Shown here piece by piece: positions 22,660-34,280 of a DNA stretch of 64,000 nt. How positions within the stretch are numbered: position 1 is the first letter of the stretch; every line of letters starts with the position of its first letter. The DNA lies in contig JAPDOI010000366.1 in the NCBI GenBank assembly GCA_029168955.1, positions 62,001 through 126,000 of the forward strand. The letters run 5' to 3'. The position numbers and the translations under genes were made by a program. This DNA is from Aplectana chamaeleonis. Its lineage: Eukaryota; Nematoda; Chromadorea; Rhabditida; Cosmocercidae. A model generated the notes under the pieces. That model was not told the DNA's origin. It made no database searches and saw nothing but the letters and a program-made list of their open reading frames with translations.

Positions 22660-23630
22660 CGGAGGAGAACCCTTTCGCCCGTTTTGCGTAATTTGCACAC
22701 CTATCGACGGGATGGGAGTGCGGACGTTCCAGTCAGGACTACGGACAACCCAAGACGGACTGTCGAAGGACAATTTCTTGCCCTCGTATTGCGTACGTGC
22801 TATAGCACATAGTAGCCCTACGTGCTATAAAAGAGTGTTACATGTGACAAAGGAGTAAGTTACTTTCAATTCAAAGGTCTATTGCAGCTCATATAAAGAT
22901 AAGACAGTTGAGACATCCGAACATACATACACTCTCTACATGCAAAAGATTATCAAAGTTTTGGGTTTTTCACTAAATGAAGGCTGTTTCCTCGAGACAT
23001 GGCAGTCAAAATTCTGGACGCTCAGCATTTGTTTGCCATCATAAAGCCTTCATTAATATTCTATATCATAGCTTGGAGACATGTTTCTGTTGCAATCTTC
23101 TGAAAGCGAAAGATCAAACAGAACGTGTCTCTTTTCAGAAATTGGCTTTTTCGGAGTTATAAGAGCCAGAACCATCTCGAAATAATACATGGATGTGTTA
23201 AACATTTGTATGAAACAACAATTTTCTTCCTTACATCGCAATACAATGTTTCTGAATGCCTCTTCGCGGCAAAAAATATTGTTATGAGTTTGAAATTGTT
23301 ATGATCTTGTCTTGAGGTAACAACCTTGATTAATTTTTTCGGGAAAACTTGATTGATTTCCGAATTCATGGAATTGCATATTCGAAGTTTAAATTCAAGC
23401 GTTTCAAGCATGGACATGTTTTTTGACGCCCTATAACATTTCAGTCAAATTTTCACTCAGTATTCACAAAAATGCCGTTGTGAAATCTTTTCGTCCAGTT
23501 CTGCATGTGTAATGGAACCTGTTAATAACTGAGTTCGGTGGTGGAATGCCGAAACTCTGAAGAATATTCACACCTCACTCACACTAAAGTTCAGTTACTC
23601 TCAGCAGAGACTCCAAAAAAAACTAATGTT
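22660..23630. other. No recognisable gene
   Basis: Only short open frames; no repeat partner noticed within the window. Confidence 0.35.
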
Positions 23631-23634
23631 TTAA

Positions 23635-24450
23635 AGGTAGTGTTCACGATAATCTTTGATTTGAAGATTGATCGCTAAATCGACTGTTAGGCCCCTGTAG
23701 AACTAAAATGAACAGGAAATCCAGAAAAAAATGTACCAGATGCACCAGACGAGCACGAAATCCTTTGCTCTCACTCAGCCTCTCAAAGGCAGTGGTCGCG
23801 ATCAAATATATTTGTCTTCTTTTCCCCTCTAAACCCTTTTCCGGGCCTCGAGTAGCAGGACCTATAAGACAAAATCCCGAAAAACCACTGCTTTGGGCTT
23901 AATTTGAAGCCTGAACTTTCTTGTCTTTTGATGGTGGACGAGCCCACTCCACATCTTTCACATCGATGGCCTCTTATATCAAGAACATCAGCTGGCTTGA
24001 TATTGAATTTAAATCGATGAACCTTCTTATTTATGTACTCATCTAGTCAAAAACATTTACTGGAGCGCTGTCTTTCATTGCTCAACTGTTTTTATTGGGT
24101 AAATTTGCATTTATTTCTCCCTCTGAATGTCGATGATATTTGACTGCTCGGCATGAGACTGCGATCTTTTTCGTCGGCGCTGTGCACGTGTGCACGAACT
24201 GGAATCTTTGGGCCCTAGAAAATCTGATCCTAGCCCGTTCTCCGCCACGCTACCTTCATAGTTTTTTAGCTGTTTTTGATATAAGCTGATTTTTGTAGTT
24301 TTTTCGATAACATTTTTCATCGTGACCACTGCCTTTAAGTCTCACAGGAACTGTTCGTTGTGGCAATGAAATCTTTTGTGGACCCGTCTTTCGCAGCTCC
24401 CTACTCTCTGTTGTCCCGCGTTTTCCTTCAGACCCTAACTAATACTATTC
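23635..24450 (-). mobile_element. TTAA miniature element, family A copy 4, carrying a family E insertion
   Basis: Starts AGGTAGTGTTCACGATAATC after TTAA (23631-23634) and follows the reverse of family A through GTAGAACTAAAATGA. It is interrupted at 23783-24338 by family E and resumes with CTCACAGGAACTGTTCGTTG, TGGCAATGAAATCTTTTGTG and CCTACTCTCTGTTG. Similarity fades after about 24450, so the far end is lost or diverged. Confidence 0.75.
23787..24334 (+). mobile_element. TTAA miniature element, family E copy 2, nested in family A
   Basis: 548 bp with ends AGGCAGTGGTCGCGATCAAA and TTCATCGTGACCACTGCCT, flanked by TCAA (23783-23786, decayed) and TTAA (24335-24338). The insertion point corresponds to the TTAA at 16848-16851 of the uninterrupted family A copy, which gives an empty-site comparison. 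Confidence 0.88.
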
Positions 24451-25928
24451 CGCTCGTAGGATTTGGTCAGAAAGTGAGCGAGGTCGGGTTTTTGCGTCTT
24501 TCGTCTTCTTTGTATAACTCGCTTCAAACTCGATATTGAGCAAAACTATGGTGATATTCACGATCCTGGCGTTAAGAGCTATCCAGTGGTATAACCATTG
24601 TCTGAGTTTCGTTGAGAACTCTAGAAGTTTCACAAGCAGACAGGTTTGCCATTACCGTACCGTGGCGGATCTGGCGTTACCGTCTCTGCCTGCGTTTCCC
24701 TGCGTCTACCGTATATGGAGAGTTGGTTGATTGCGAAACTCCCATGGTTCTCAACACTTAAGAGACCGCCTGCTCCACGGCGAATTCCCACAGCCGACCG
24801 GTGCGCTCCACGGCTAATCGTTTCCGTGGGTGACATGTGTGGACAAGCGGTCCGCGTGGAACCATTTTGATCGGAGCAGGCTTTCTTACTTAGACAACCA
24901 GTACTCCATTTCCACTCCACCTGAGAGCATGTCGCTTCCCAGAGATCTGGAGTGAGGCCATGGTGAAGCAATGACTCTCCGCTTTTTTGAGTACCTGCTT
25001 TTTTTATTTTGGAAGTTATTTCAGCTTTACATGCACAAGGCTGGTAACGAAATAAGCGTTTGTTTATCGACTTCTAGAATTTTCTTCAGGTTACAGCTAA
25101 TGGTTAGGATTGAGCCGTGCTAGGCGGACCCAGAGTATTAAAAATTTGAAAAAAAAACTTCTCCTTTGCAATGCCCTAATAAACCTCATGTAGAAATTTC
25201 GGCGGACTCAATTACTTTGATCTACCAAGTTGTCTGATGCGACCGACAGAATTTTTATGAGAAATCTCAAAGTGGTAATCAGATTCATGATCAGCACCCC
25301 CTCCTCCCCAATGACCACGTGAGCGAAGTCGCACCAAAACCTGAAACGTTTACAAACGGATAACGAACCGCAGACGCCAGCGAAGCTTCTGAAAATCGCG
25401 AAATATACACCACTTCATTGTTCAGCGTTTCCAAATATACCCCGTAGTTAAATTTCAATAAAATTTTAAGCCCTTAACTATTACCAGGTTTTCACCTCTT
25501 TCCCCTCAAGTAACCCTCCACTCGAAATTTAGCGAAATTTCGAACAAAGTTGACCGTTGGCTAATATACCGCAGTCGGAGGAAATTACATCGGAAATTGA
25601 AAATTAAACACCAGAACCTTAGCACTGGCTGTACAATTTCGACTAGCAACTATGGAACATCAGTTCCGTGATAGGCATCGTTGATATCCATTCTTAGCCA
25701 AGTTTGGGACGATTTCTTTCCGACCAAAGCTCGTGAAATTGAAAAGTGCCATTTTTGGAGATGCTTGTAAAATTACTAGGAACACTCAAAATGCTTGACC
25801 ACTGTGAGTGTGAATACGTTACTATATGTATAGAACCTATCCGTAATTAAGAAAGACTCCCCGCCATAGAAACATAAAAAATATTAAAAGTTTTATGGCG
25901 TGGGTGCGCACTGTGGACACGCGGTCTC
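24451..25928. other. No recognisable gene
   Basis: An open frame of 113 codons on the minus strand (24630-24971), Gly/Arg/Ser-rich, has no identifiable domain. A stretch near 25250-25330 recalls family G (ATTCATGATCAGCACCCC) but is too diverged to delimit. Confidence 0.35.
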
Positions 25929-25932
25929 TTAA

Positions 25933-26417
25933 AGGCAGCAGACACGCTCAAAAATAATATCAATTTTATGGATTAAATTGAAGGTATGAAGCTGTTACTA
26001 TTCAGAAATAACGAAAAAGACCAAAACAAATCGACGGAAATGAAGATATAACGGTACGTTCTATAGTCGCCCAGAAATGGATGAGTTGTACGGCACTGGC
26101 TGAAATAGCGGAGCTAGCAGCAAATTTGCTGGGATAACGAAGCTAGTGTTCTCGTACGGCCCTTTCTGGAACGCTTACGCCGTTAGAAGCCTAAAAAGTT
26201 ATCTGAAGTGGCCGCAAGCGGGCATTGAATACCTGTATGGAGGGGCGGAACCCGTATCGATGGGCGGAGCAAGGATGATTTCGTGACTGACTACGGCTCA
26301 AATAGGGTCATTCGGACTCGTTTTTAACGCTTGCAACTTCGTGAGGGCTCTCCTAGGGCCTGCACGATCCCACTAATTCAGTTATCTCAGCAACTTTTTC
26401 GAGCGTGTCTGCTGCCT
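25933..26417 (+). mobile_element. TTAA miniature element, family B (complete)
   Basis: 485 bp with inverted ends AGGCAGCAGACACGCTCAAA and TTTTCGAGCGTGTCTGCTGCCT, flanked by TTAA at 25929-25932 and 26418-26421. Near 26079 it holds GGATGAGTTGTACGG, a weaker form of the core motif seen in families A, A2 and D. Only GTG separates its right TTAA from the next TTAA and family D copy. Non-coding. Confidence 0.92.
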
Positions 26418-26428
26418 TTAAGTGTTAA

Positions 26429-26610
26429 GGGCACAGTCCAACCTCAGAATCGATTTTATGTTTTCCTGCTTGTCTTGGAAAAAAATTTACGCTGATTACA
26501 AAAATGTCTCCAGAATCGCTCAGATATCACTACGAACGGAGTTATGGCCCCTCAAAGATTCTGAATTTGAACGTCAATGGGGGAAACAAGAGAACGATCA
26601 GTTCTGATTG
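26429..26610 (+). mobile_element. TTAA miniature element, family D copy 2 (truncated)
   Basis: Begins GGGCACAGTCCAACCTCAG after TTAA (26425-26428). It matches family D copy 1 through TTGTCTTGG, ACGCTGATTACAA, GTCTCCAGAATCG and CGAACGGAGTTATGGCCCCTCA. The right end was not found. Confidence 0.75.
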
Positions 26611-28376
26611 CTGTTCTACTGCATATATTTTGCTTGATTCGTGCCTATTTCTTTAACTGTTCATTCATCACTTTCTGGAGAGACAGCTTCCTGGGATGAG
26701 CTCAATAATTGAGCAGGACATCAGCCTACCCCGAACAGTTTACCAATCCATGGAGAAGTGTGACATAGCTTTCTAGCAGATTCTTTTCTTTCGAATCTGT
26801 GTCAGACTGCGAAGGGTTATGCATTGTATTGCAAGAGTTCGCTGCTTGAGCTTGATTGAGCACTGTGTAGCTAATTTCCTTCAAAATATACAGTAGCGCG
26901 CAGGTTTTTTTTTGCAGAAAAGTGTTTTTTGCGCATACAACTCTGCCGCGATTCCGCCGCAACCCCTCCGGCTTGGCGTCTGCCGGAGGAGTCGCGGGGG
27001 AGATGCGGGGTAGAACCGCAGACAATTCTTCATTGATCAAATTGCGGTCAGATCGCGGAAGAGTCCCGAGGGAGTCGTGGAGGCTTGACCTACGGAGAAG
27101 TCACTGCAAAGTCGCCGAAGATTCCGGGGTCGCGGGGTAGTCGCGAGGCAGTAAAGTGAGAGGGTAAAGCAGTCAGTAATCTCCAGAAATGCTCAGAAAT
27201 TACTTTAGAAGCAGAATAAGTGTTGACCACTCAGGCATTTATAGAAATCTCGATAAATGGGTTTGGAAGGACACCAAGTAATAACTTGTTCTTGTGCGTT
27301 TTTTTCTGCTATTTTTTACTTATTTTCGCTTTTGGGATGGCCAGATCTGCCATTCCATGGAGATAGCACAAGCTAGACTCTGGCTCATTCCAAGAAAACT
27401 CCTGATTCCGAATATCACAGCGCGGAGTGGTGGCTTTTTCCTCGGAACCTCGTTATCACTAGTTATATTTCACCGAGGCCCACCGCTCCGCTGCTGGTGA
27501 TTATCGGAATCGACAGGTCACTAGAGATTTGCCAGAGTCTATCTAAAATTCTCTTTACTGGGATACCGTCATTTTAGCATAACTCGGAAGGTTTGTGGCA
27601 GGTTTCAATGCGAAAAAACAAAACTCCGAAATGCGATTGAGATGAAGGGCGCAATTTTTAACTGTACGACGATTGACTGGGTAGGTTGTAGCCTGATGTA
27701 GTGAGTATGAAGTAAAACCTACTGATGTCAGTAGTTCTGCTATCAACTCAGGATTCTGTGATTGGGCGGTTATATGCTAAAGGATACAACCACTAAAAAT
27801 AAAAGGTTCGTCCTGCTCCAGCTCATAAAACCTACATGCATTCTCGAGGGTAGGGGAAGTTCCTATTGTAAGGATTTTTGAGCTGAATGCTGGAAAGAAA
27901 CATCAGTAGCAAAACTAATGGATCTAGCCGAAAATGCATGATCATTTAGGGCGAGATTTAGCTCACTACTCATATGTGGGCTGCTTCAATTACACACGTT
28001 TTCTGCTGCCATACCCTTACGACGGGAAATGATTAGGCATTACGCGCTTTCGCGTGCTAGTTGGCCTGCTCTGCTCTGCCCTGCCCTGGCTAGCTCAGCT
28101 CCGCTGCACTTACTCGATTGAGCCTGTTTTGTGCTCATGCAACCTAGGTCTATGCAGTTGTTCAATACATGCACTTCTGATAATGTCATTCCTGTTCGTC
28201 TATGTGCGCTTAGGTTACGTGGATTTCAGTTCATTTTATTTAGCGCATATTATAGCTGCCGTAAGTCTTATACCGTTCAACTATTTTGCTAAATTAAGTA
28301 TCCGACAAGTGTTGACATTCATCGTCAGATATGAGAAAAGTGAAGCCTCATGCTGCAGTAGAGTTTGCGCAATCAT
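26611..28376. other. No recognisable gene; GC-rich repeat patch at 26930-27150
   Basis: 26930-27150 is rich in GTCGCGG and CCGCG motifs (pattern like the patches at 30360-30560 and 30840-30975). The bases TACAGTAGCGCGCA at 26887 resemble the terminus of the element at 41893 but no partner end was found. Otherwise nothing was assigned. Confidence 0.4.
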
Positions 28377-28520
28377 TTTAGTCTGATGATTGGACGGGGC
28401 TGCAATGGTAGATCACTACGCGCGAATCGAAACCCCATTCTCCAGTAAGGCGGCCGACCCCGCACGGCCAGCCGCCTGGTCCACGCGTCAGACTAAAATG
28501 AAAATGGAAACCATAGCCGA
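28377..28520 (+). repeat. Interspersed repeat (family I), uninterrupted copy
   Basis: Contains GCAATGGTAGATCACTACGCG, CGAAACCCCATTCTCCAGTAAGG and CACGGCCAGCCGCCTGGTCC. The same blocks occur at 42900-43265, where a 202-bp element splits them at GCGATTCG. Here the equivalent site reads GCGCGAATCGAAACC without an insert. Confidence 0.75.
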
Positions 28521-28611
28521 ATTCGAACTGTTAATAAAACGGTTCCTTGGCTGAAATAATCCATTTGTTTAGGTCCAAGCCTTCCCACCAGGGATATACG
28601 GAAAATTTTTT

Positions 28612-28712
28612 TTCGGAAACAGAAAACGGAAAATCCAGTTCGACAGAAAACAGAAAATAGAAAAAAACCTCCAAAAATGGGCAGGAAACAGAAAACAGAA
28701 AATTTTCAAAAA
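28612..28712. repeat. ACAGAAAACAGAAAAT low-complexity repeat
   Basis: Tandem GAAAACAGAAAA-type units, about 100 bp. A second copy at 31311-31410 has the units in both orientations (TTCTGTTTTCTGT then GACAGAAAACAGA), making a small palindrome. Confidence 0.7.
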
Positions 28713-29264
28713 TTAATAAAGGGTGTTCAGCGTACACTTACCGAAATTTTTCAAAACATTGAACTTTTTCTATACATTTTTTGAGTGATCTATGGTTCTT
28801 TCATTGAATTTTCAAAGCCATACAGTTGGCCAGAGCAAAAAGTATAGAAGCACGCAGATTATGAGTGCGATAAGATGATAAATGTTCATCGAACCTTCTT
28901 TTTCTCAGGTAATGAAGGCTCGATTACCCTATCAGAAGCTCAATACAGATGTCTGTGCAAGAAGTACGTATTGAAGTCGGAGCGAGCTTCCCATTCCTAA
29001 GTGTACCTATTTTGGCACTTATCGTGGGATAAATGCTTTTTTGAACACTGTACTACTCCTCAGAGCCGAAAGTCACTCTCGTACCGCGCGCTTTTGCCGT
29101 TAGAGTATAAATGACCTGGCGCGCCGTTCGCTCCACCGTTGAATTAACACAGTTAATTGAAACACGTATTCAAAGTTTTGCGTGCATGGCACAGTTGGGG
29201 CCAACATTACCCCGCTCTACCAAAACGGGTACGCTGGGATGCAGGTATGAATAGTGGGCGTTAA

Positions 29265-30199
29265 GTAGTATTGTTCACGATGATTTTCGTCCTCGAGATT
29301 TTCACATAAAACAACGCGTGGGCCTCCAAGTGTTACCAAAATTACGAAGAAATGGCGAGAAACGCATTAAAACGTCGTATTTCAGTGACATTATTCCATA
29401 ACATGCACTAGTTGTCCGGTTGGATGAACATGCTCACGGTGATTGTCACCGGTGGAAAAAAGGGTCAAACGAGAATAGAAGAATGTTTTTAAGGCAAAAC
29501 AGGATCAGTTAAGACACTAAGGAAAGAACGGAGCAATAGAGAGTAGTGAATTGCAAAGGACGGGTTCACAAACGATTTCATTGTCACACCAAACAGTTCC
29601 TGTAATACTTAAAAGGCGGGGTGATACTTAAAGGCAGGGTTCTCGATAAAATCGGTTGTTGTGCTGTCACCGTAGAATGGTAGATCTGGCCATCACAAAA
29701 GTGAAAATAAGTAAAGAATTGGAGAGAAAACGCTGAGAAGAAAATTATGGTTTGGTGTCCTCCCGCCCCCAATTATCGAGATTTGGGTGAAAGCCTGTTT
29801 TGTCACTTATTATTTTGCTTCTAAAGTAATTTCTGAACATTACTGGAGACTACTGATTACTTTAACAGTAAAATAAATGCCGAATAAGCAAGCATTAATG
29901 GAAATCGCGTTAATTAGGGGCCGGCCGACACCGGTAATCAGCCGTTATACTTTGTTTTTGAGCGTTTTTCCCGCGAATTTCCGGTTTTTTTTTCACTTAC
30001 TTTCACTTTTGTGATGACCTAATCTACATTATTGTGAAGAGAGCTCAGAATTCGTTTTTATCGCGAACCCTGCCTTTAAGGATTTAGTGTACTTCTGGTG
30101 CGTTTTTCTCAATTTCTACGTCATTTTAGTTCTACCCTGAGGCCACCTAATCAGTACAGCAAATAATCTCAAAATTGAAGATTATCGTGAACACTGCCA
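29265..30199 (+). mobile_element. TTAA miniature element, family A copy 2, carrying family C
   Basis: Outer parts align with 16506-16990 throughout: TTTTCACATAAAACAACGCG, AGTGTTACCAAAATTACGAAG, and after the insert GGATTTAGTGTACTTCTGG to GATTATCGTGAACACTGCCA. TTAA lies at 29261-29264 and at 30200-30203. The left terminus is mutated (GTAGTATTGTTCACGAT). Family C sits in its second internal TTAA. Confidence 0.88.
29632..30075 (+). mobile_element. TTAA miniature element, family C copy 2, nested in family A
   Basis: 444 bp with ends AGGCAGGGTTCTCGATAAAA and TTTTTATCGCGAACCCTGCCT, flanked by TTAA at 29628-29631 and 30076-30079. Family A copy 1 shows the empty site (GTGATACTTAAGGATTT, TTAA at 16867-16870), so TTAA is duplicated on insertion and the element proper starts at AGGCA. 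No open frame of note. Confidence 0.95.
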
Positions 30200-30359
30200 T
30201 TAATGGCTTATTATTGTTAGTATAGAGTCACATTGCAGTTTTCCTTTCACTTGACTGCTTTGTGTTACATCTGAGGGATTAGTCAACGATAAACCTCTGG
30301 GTAAGGGTATCCACTAAGAAATAGAGATAGGGAAACAGCTTTTCAAATCCTTATTGGGA

Positions 30360-30560
30360 TGCGCAGCGCATTCGACGTCGTATTCGTAGAGGCTTGACTC
30401 TGAGAGAAATTGCCGCTGCGGCTCCGCGATAGTGCCGCTTTGGCGCGTACAGGCACCGAAGCGGCACGATCGCGGAGCCGCGGCGGCACTGCCGCGGAGC
30501 CGTAGCAGCGGCCCGACAGTACCGCTTCGGCTCCGCGATAACGCCGCAGCGGCTTCGGGA
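30360..30560. repeat. GC-rich CGCGGAGCCG / GCGGCAC repeat patch
   Basis: Irregular units such as GCGGCACTATCGCGGAGCCG recur in both orientations. A further patch of the same type lies at 30840-30975. Probably a decayed minisatellite; no coding signal. Confidence 0.6.
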
Positions 30561-31310
30561 GAGCGTCTGATATGAAGCTATTCGAAAATTATGAGACAAC
30601 TAGAGGGGGTCTAATTGTAAAAAACAAAAATTCGCACCTGCGGTCGTTACGTACTTTGTCTGTTAAGGACAGAGGTTACCGCCGCTTTTGCGCACAAGGA
30701 AACACGGAATGTACCTCGAACTTGGGTATAATGAACCGGGAACAATTTCGTTTTACACCACAGGACAGTGCATCGTAATCCACGCAGGTTCGTTGCTGCA
30801 TCCTCGTGGTGCGGGCGCGGTTCTAACGCGTAGCTGCTGCGGTACTATCGCAGCGATGTCGAAGCTTAAGGCATGACAGCAGAATCATCTGATCACGGAG
30901 CCGCTACGGCACTATCGCGGAACTATCGCGGCACAGTCAATGATCGCGGTACTTTGCCGGCACTGACGCGGCACATTTTTTCAGAGGAATGGGTATCGTG
31001 CCTATTTAGTCGGTTGCGGGGGCCAGCCGACTTTCCAATTAGTGTCTTCATTTCCCTACATAAATCTGTTACCAATTGAAGGATCCCGGAGGGTTGGTTG
31101 GTTTGGTTCAACTAGGCGAGGATGGAACCCGACCGTGTACAGCACCGTTTCCTCCTAACACGCCACACGTGCCCTAATGGATAACCACTACAGCGAGATA
31201 AAAGTGTCTAGCGTGGTACAACTGCAGAGAGCCTCGGTGAAGTACACCCTCACCCTATCGGCTCAGCTTCGGAAAATCAAAGAAAACAGTCCTGCTGCAA
31301 ATCGCGGGAC

Positions 31311-31410
31311 GCGTTTTTTTTCTGTTTTCTGTCCAATTTTCGCTTGTTTCTACAGAAAACCGAAAAAAATGACCAAAAACGGGCAGAAGACAGAAAACAG
31401 AAAATTTCGC
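31311..31410. repeat. ACAGAAAACAGAAAAT repeat, palindromic copy
   Basis: See the copy at 28612-28712. Here the left half reads TTTTCTGTTTTCTGTCC and the right half AGACAGAAAACAGAAAAT, so the tract is self-complementary. Confidence 0.7.
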
Positions 31411-31606
31411 ACATCTTTGCTTCCCACATTGTGATTTGCATGCCGTAATCCTCCTGAGTTATATACAAATAACTCGACTGCTGTTCATTTAGCTTTTGAT
31501 TATCATATGGAAAACATTGCATAGGAAAGTCATCCGCAACACTTCTTCAGGTTCTGTCATTGTTCTTTTAACGGAGATGTTTCCTATTGTAGATACCGAT
31601 ATCTCA

Positions 31607-32050
31607 AAGGCAGGGTTCTCGATAGAATCGGTTATTTGGCTATCACCATAAAATGGTAGATCTGGCCATCACAAAAGTGAAAATGAGTAAAAAATAGGAT
31701 AAAAAATGCTCAGGAGAAAGTTATGGTTTGGTGTCCTCGCGCCCACAATTATCAAGATTTGGGTAAAAGCCTGTTGTGTCAACTTTTATTTAGCTTTTAA
31801 AGTGATTCCTGAACATTTGTGAAGACTACTGATTACTTTAACAGCAAAATAAATGTCGGATAAGCAAGCATTGATGAAAAAAGCGTTAATTAGGGGACCG
31901 GCCGACACCGGTGATTAGCTGTTATACTTTGTTTTTAAGCGTTTTTCCCTCAAATTTACGGGTTTTTTCACTTACTTTTACTCTTGTGATGGCCAAATCT
32001 ACATTCTTATTAAGAGAGCTCAAAAGTCGTTTTTATCGCGAACCCTGCCT
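31607..32050 (+). mobile_element. TTAA miniature element, family C copy 3
   Basis: 444 bp, the same length as copy 2, from AGGCAGGGTTCTCGATAGAA to ATCGCGAACCCTGCCT. The left flank is TCAA (31603-31606, decayed), the right flank TTAA (32051-32054), which is shared with the adjoining family A copy. Confidence 0.92.
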
Positions 32051-32054
32051 TTAA

Positions 32055-32490
32055 AGGCAGCGTTCACGATAATCTTCAATCTAGGAATCATTCCATAAAA
32101 CAAAACACGGATCCCGAGTAGATTTTAAATGACGGGGAAAAAGGGCAAGAAGCACATGAAAAACTGTGCTCTCACCCCGCCTCTTCACTCTCAGAGGAAC
32201 TGTTTGCTGCGACAATGAAATCCTCTGTGAGCCGGTTTTTTAGAATTTTCTACTCTCTATTGCTCCGTTCTTTCCTTCGGACCCTAGCTAACACTGCTTT
32301 GCATAATATCACCATTCATTCTCATTTGACTTCATATTTTACCGGTCACAATCAACGAGAACTCGTTCGTCTTATCGGACAACCAGTCCAGACCAGAAAA
32401 TTATCTCTCTAAGGTAAGATGTTTCAGAGAATTTCTTCGCCGTTTCTTCGTGATTTTAGCAACACATGACGCCACAGGCAATGCACTGAA
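32055..32490 (-). mobile_element. TTAA miniature element, family A copy 3 (truncated)
   Basis: Reverse orientation, beginning AGGCAGCGTTCACGATAATC right after the TTAA that ends family C. Matches include GACAATGAAATCCTCTGTGAG, TACTCTCTATTGCTCCGTTC, ACCGGTCACAATCAACG and CGCCGTTTCTTCGTGATTT. The final ~50 bp and the far TTAA are missing where BEL/Pao sequence begins. Confidence 0.82.
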
Positions 32491-32524
32491 GGCATCGTAC
32501 GCGCTGAAAACCACTCAGTTTTTT

Positions 32525-34154
32525 AGGTTAGAATTATTTTTGGTAATGACTTTCCTAGACGTGATGGAAGGAAATTTTGATAGAACTTTCTTGATGATCC
32601 AGGCGCTATTGACCTACTCTTCTTTTTCAGTGAGCTGCGCGATGATCACTTGAAGTCGTTCTCAGATACAGACAGCACACTTCCCGCAGTACCATTAGCC
32701 GACGTCCCGTAACCCCTCCTGCGGAAGGCCAATAGTTCGGAGGCGGGCAGTCGGCAGAGCCGTTTCGTTTACTGCCCGTACACGTTGAACGAGCACTCTG
32801 CGGCCCTTCTGCCATCGCGTTACGGCTAGTCTGGTGACTGACAGAAGACAATCCGAAAGCAGTTTGAGGCACATTTGAAAATTACCCATTAGATAAAGTT
32901 CTGTTGATACAAAATTTCAGAAATCCCCTTCTGGGCTTTCCATCTTGAGCTGCTTCTGACAAGTAAGGAGGAAGCTTACACAGAGTTGCTTACTACACTC
33001 ACTTGCCCTTGCTGTCTTTTCATCCGCAGATGCCATCAACTGACAATGGCTCACCTGCCCAATGCCAGCGTCGCACACAGCGCGGGTTTCGGAAAGAGTC
33101 TCAACACAGCGTTCTCTGCTCAACAATCGTTCACTGGCTCCACTCTAGTGGGTGGTGCAATGTTGATATCACAGTGGGAATCGATGAGTGAGTGTTCGAT
33201 GACTCCCAAGAATAGCCGACTGCCCGCCGACACTCTGCGGGAAGACTGGAAAACCTCTCTCTCCGCGGGAAGTGGGGCGCTGTGCCACGCCCACAAAATT
33301 GGGGCCGCTCGAAGTCGACCACCCCGACTTGGCCGGCGGGAAGTTAGCTATTTTATCTGAGTTCGAGTAGAGACCGCTGATCTTTTATTGGATGGGTTTG
33401 CAATGTGCATCCATCAAGCCGTTCGACCAGCTGAGTGATGAGGACCTCTTTGTTGTCCTATTTGTCCTGAAGAAACTTGATCGCTTTGACATAGTTGTCC
33501 TTGGTGACTTGGAATTTCCCTACTGACTCGCGTGCTTCCCCCTTCAGAGCTGACAGCAAGTAGTTTAATTTGTACATTTCCGGCAGCTGCTGTGAGTGGA
33601 TGTTGTTGTCGAATAACTCTCAAAAATTGCTCCACTCCCAGACATTTCCACTGAATGTGGGCACTGGCAAGCTTGAAAGTTGAACAGTTCTTGGACAAAG
33701 CTGAACTGTCTGTCGGCGGTGAACCGTTGTCGATCGACTGGTGCGGTAGAGAAGTTGAGGATATTGATCCTATTGAATTTGCCTGAATGCATAAGTTCAG
33801 GGCGCGAAATCGAGCTTGTAGAAGTATGACGTAATCGAACGCCGTTGAAAGAGATTTTTCTGCTTGACCGTAGTAATTGTCGATTTCTTCTTTTTCCTTC
33901 TTCCCGGCCTCGCCGTACTCGTCGACGGCTGTGGTGAAATCCGTAAGAGTCGTTTCGACTTTAGAATTGGCGGACTTGATAGCACCTTCTTCCAACTGCT
34001 GAGAATTTGCTCGAGCCGCTTGTAGAGGAGCATTGAGGTCAACTGGGATGCTTTCCAATTTCTCTTTCTTTAGTTTGGAAACTATGAAGTTCAGTTTATT
34101 GCAGTATAGAGTCAAGAGACGCTTCTGCGTCACTTTTTGAGCAGACATTGACAA
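32525..34154 (-). pseudogene. BEL/Pao LTR-retrotransposon gag relic, split by an inserted element
   Basis: The minus strand from 34154 encodes a gag of the BEL/Pao type (DUF1759-like). A coil-forming N-terminal region with KKEKEEIDNYYGQAEK is followed by the conserved region around LNYLLSALKGEARE and KAIKFLQ near 33470-33570, and then by ITQLVERL. There is at least one frameshift near 33600 and a stop at 33459-33461. The frame is interrupted at 33361 by a 701-bp DNA element and picks up again in register at 32658, reaching about 32525 before similarity is lost. No protease, RT or integrase is present, so the rest of the element is deleted. Confidence 0.8.
32661..33361 (+). mobile_element. 701-bp inverted-repeat element (family F) inside BEL/Pao gag
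   Basis: Ends are CTCAGATACAGACAGCACAC and AGTTAGCTATTTTATCTGAG; just inside both lies ACTTCCCGC/GCGGGAAGT. TT flanks both sides (32659-32660 and 33362-33363). Removing the element plus one TT leaves the gag frame in register, which supports a 2-bp target duplication. The second copy at 61457-62146 is flanked by TA. Interior open frames (for example 32986-33360) are shared by both copies but look like nucleotide similarity rather than a selected protein. Confidence 0.88.
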
Positions 34155-34256
34155 TTGAGAATATTGAAGTGTTGAAAAATTGATATTGAAGAAGGAATAT
34201 TGAAACTTGAAGAAAACAGGAAAACGAAACGTGGAACTAACCCAGGTACGAAGAGA

Positions 34257-34271
34257 CTGGCCGATGCACCA
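34257..34271 (-). other. Primer-binding site matching the 3' end of tRNA-Gly
   Basis: On the minus strand TGGTGCATCGGCCAG is complementary to the 3' end of glycine tRNA (ending GGCCGATGCACCA) over 13-14 bases. It lies 103 bp upstream of the gag start, as expected for a minus-strand primer site just inside the 5' LTR. Glycine tRNA is a known primer for BEL-type elements. Confidence 0.65.
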
Positions 34272-34280
34272 GAAATTTTT

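Noticed and set aside
32986..33360. Conserved protein in family F (also open at 61830-62162)
   Set aside because: Two frames are equally conserved between the copies, which points to DNA-level similarity rather than protein selection.
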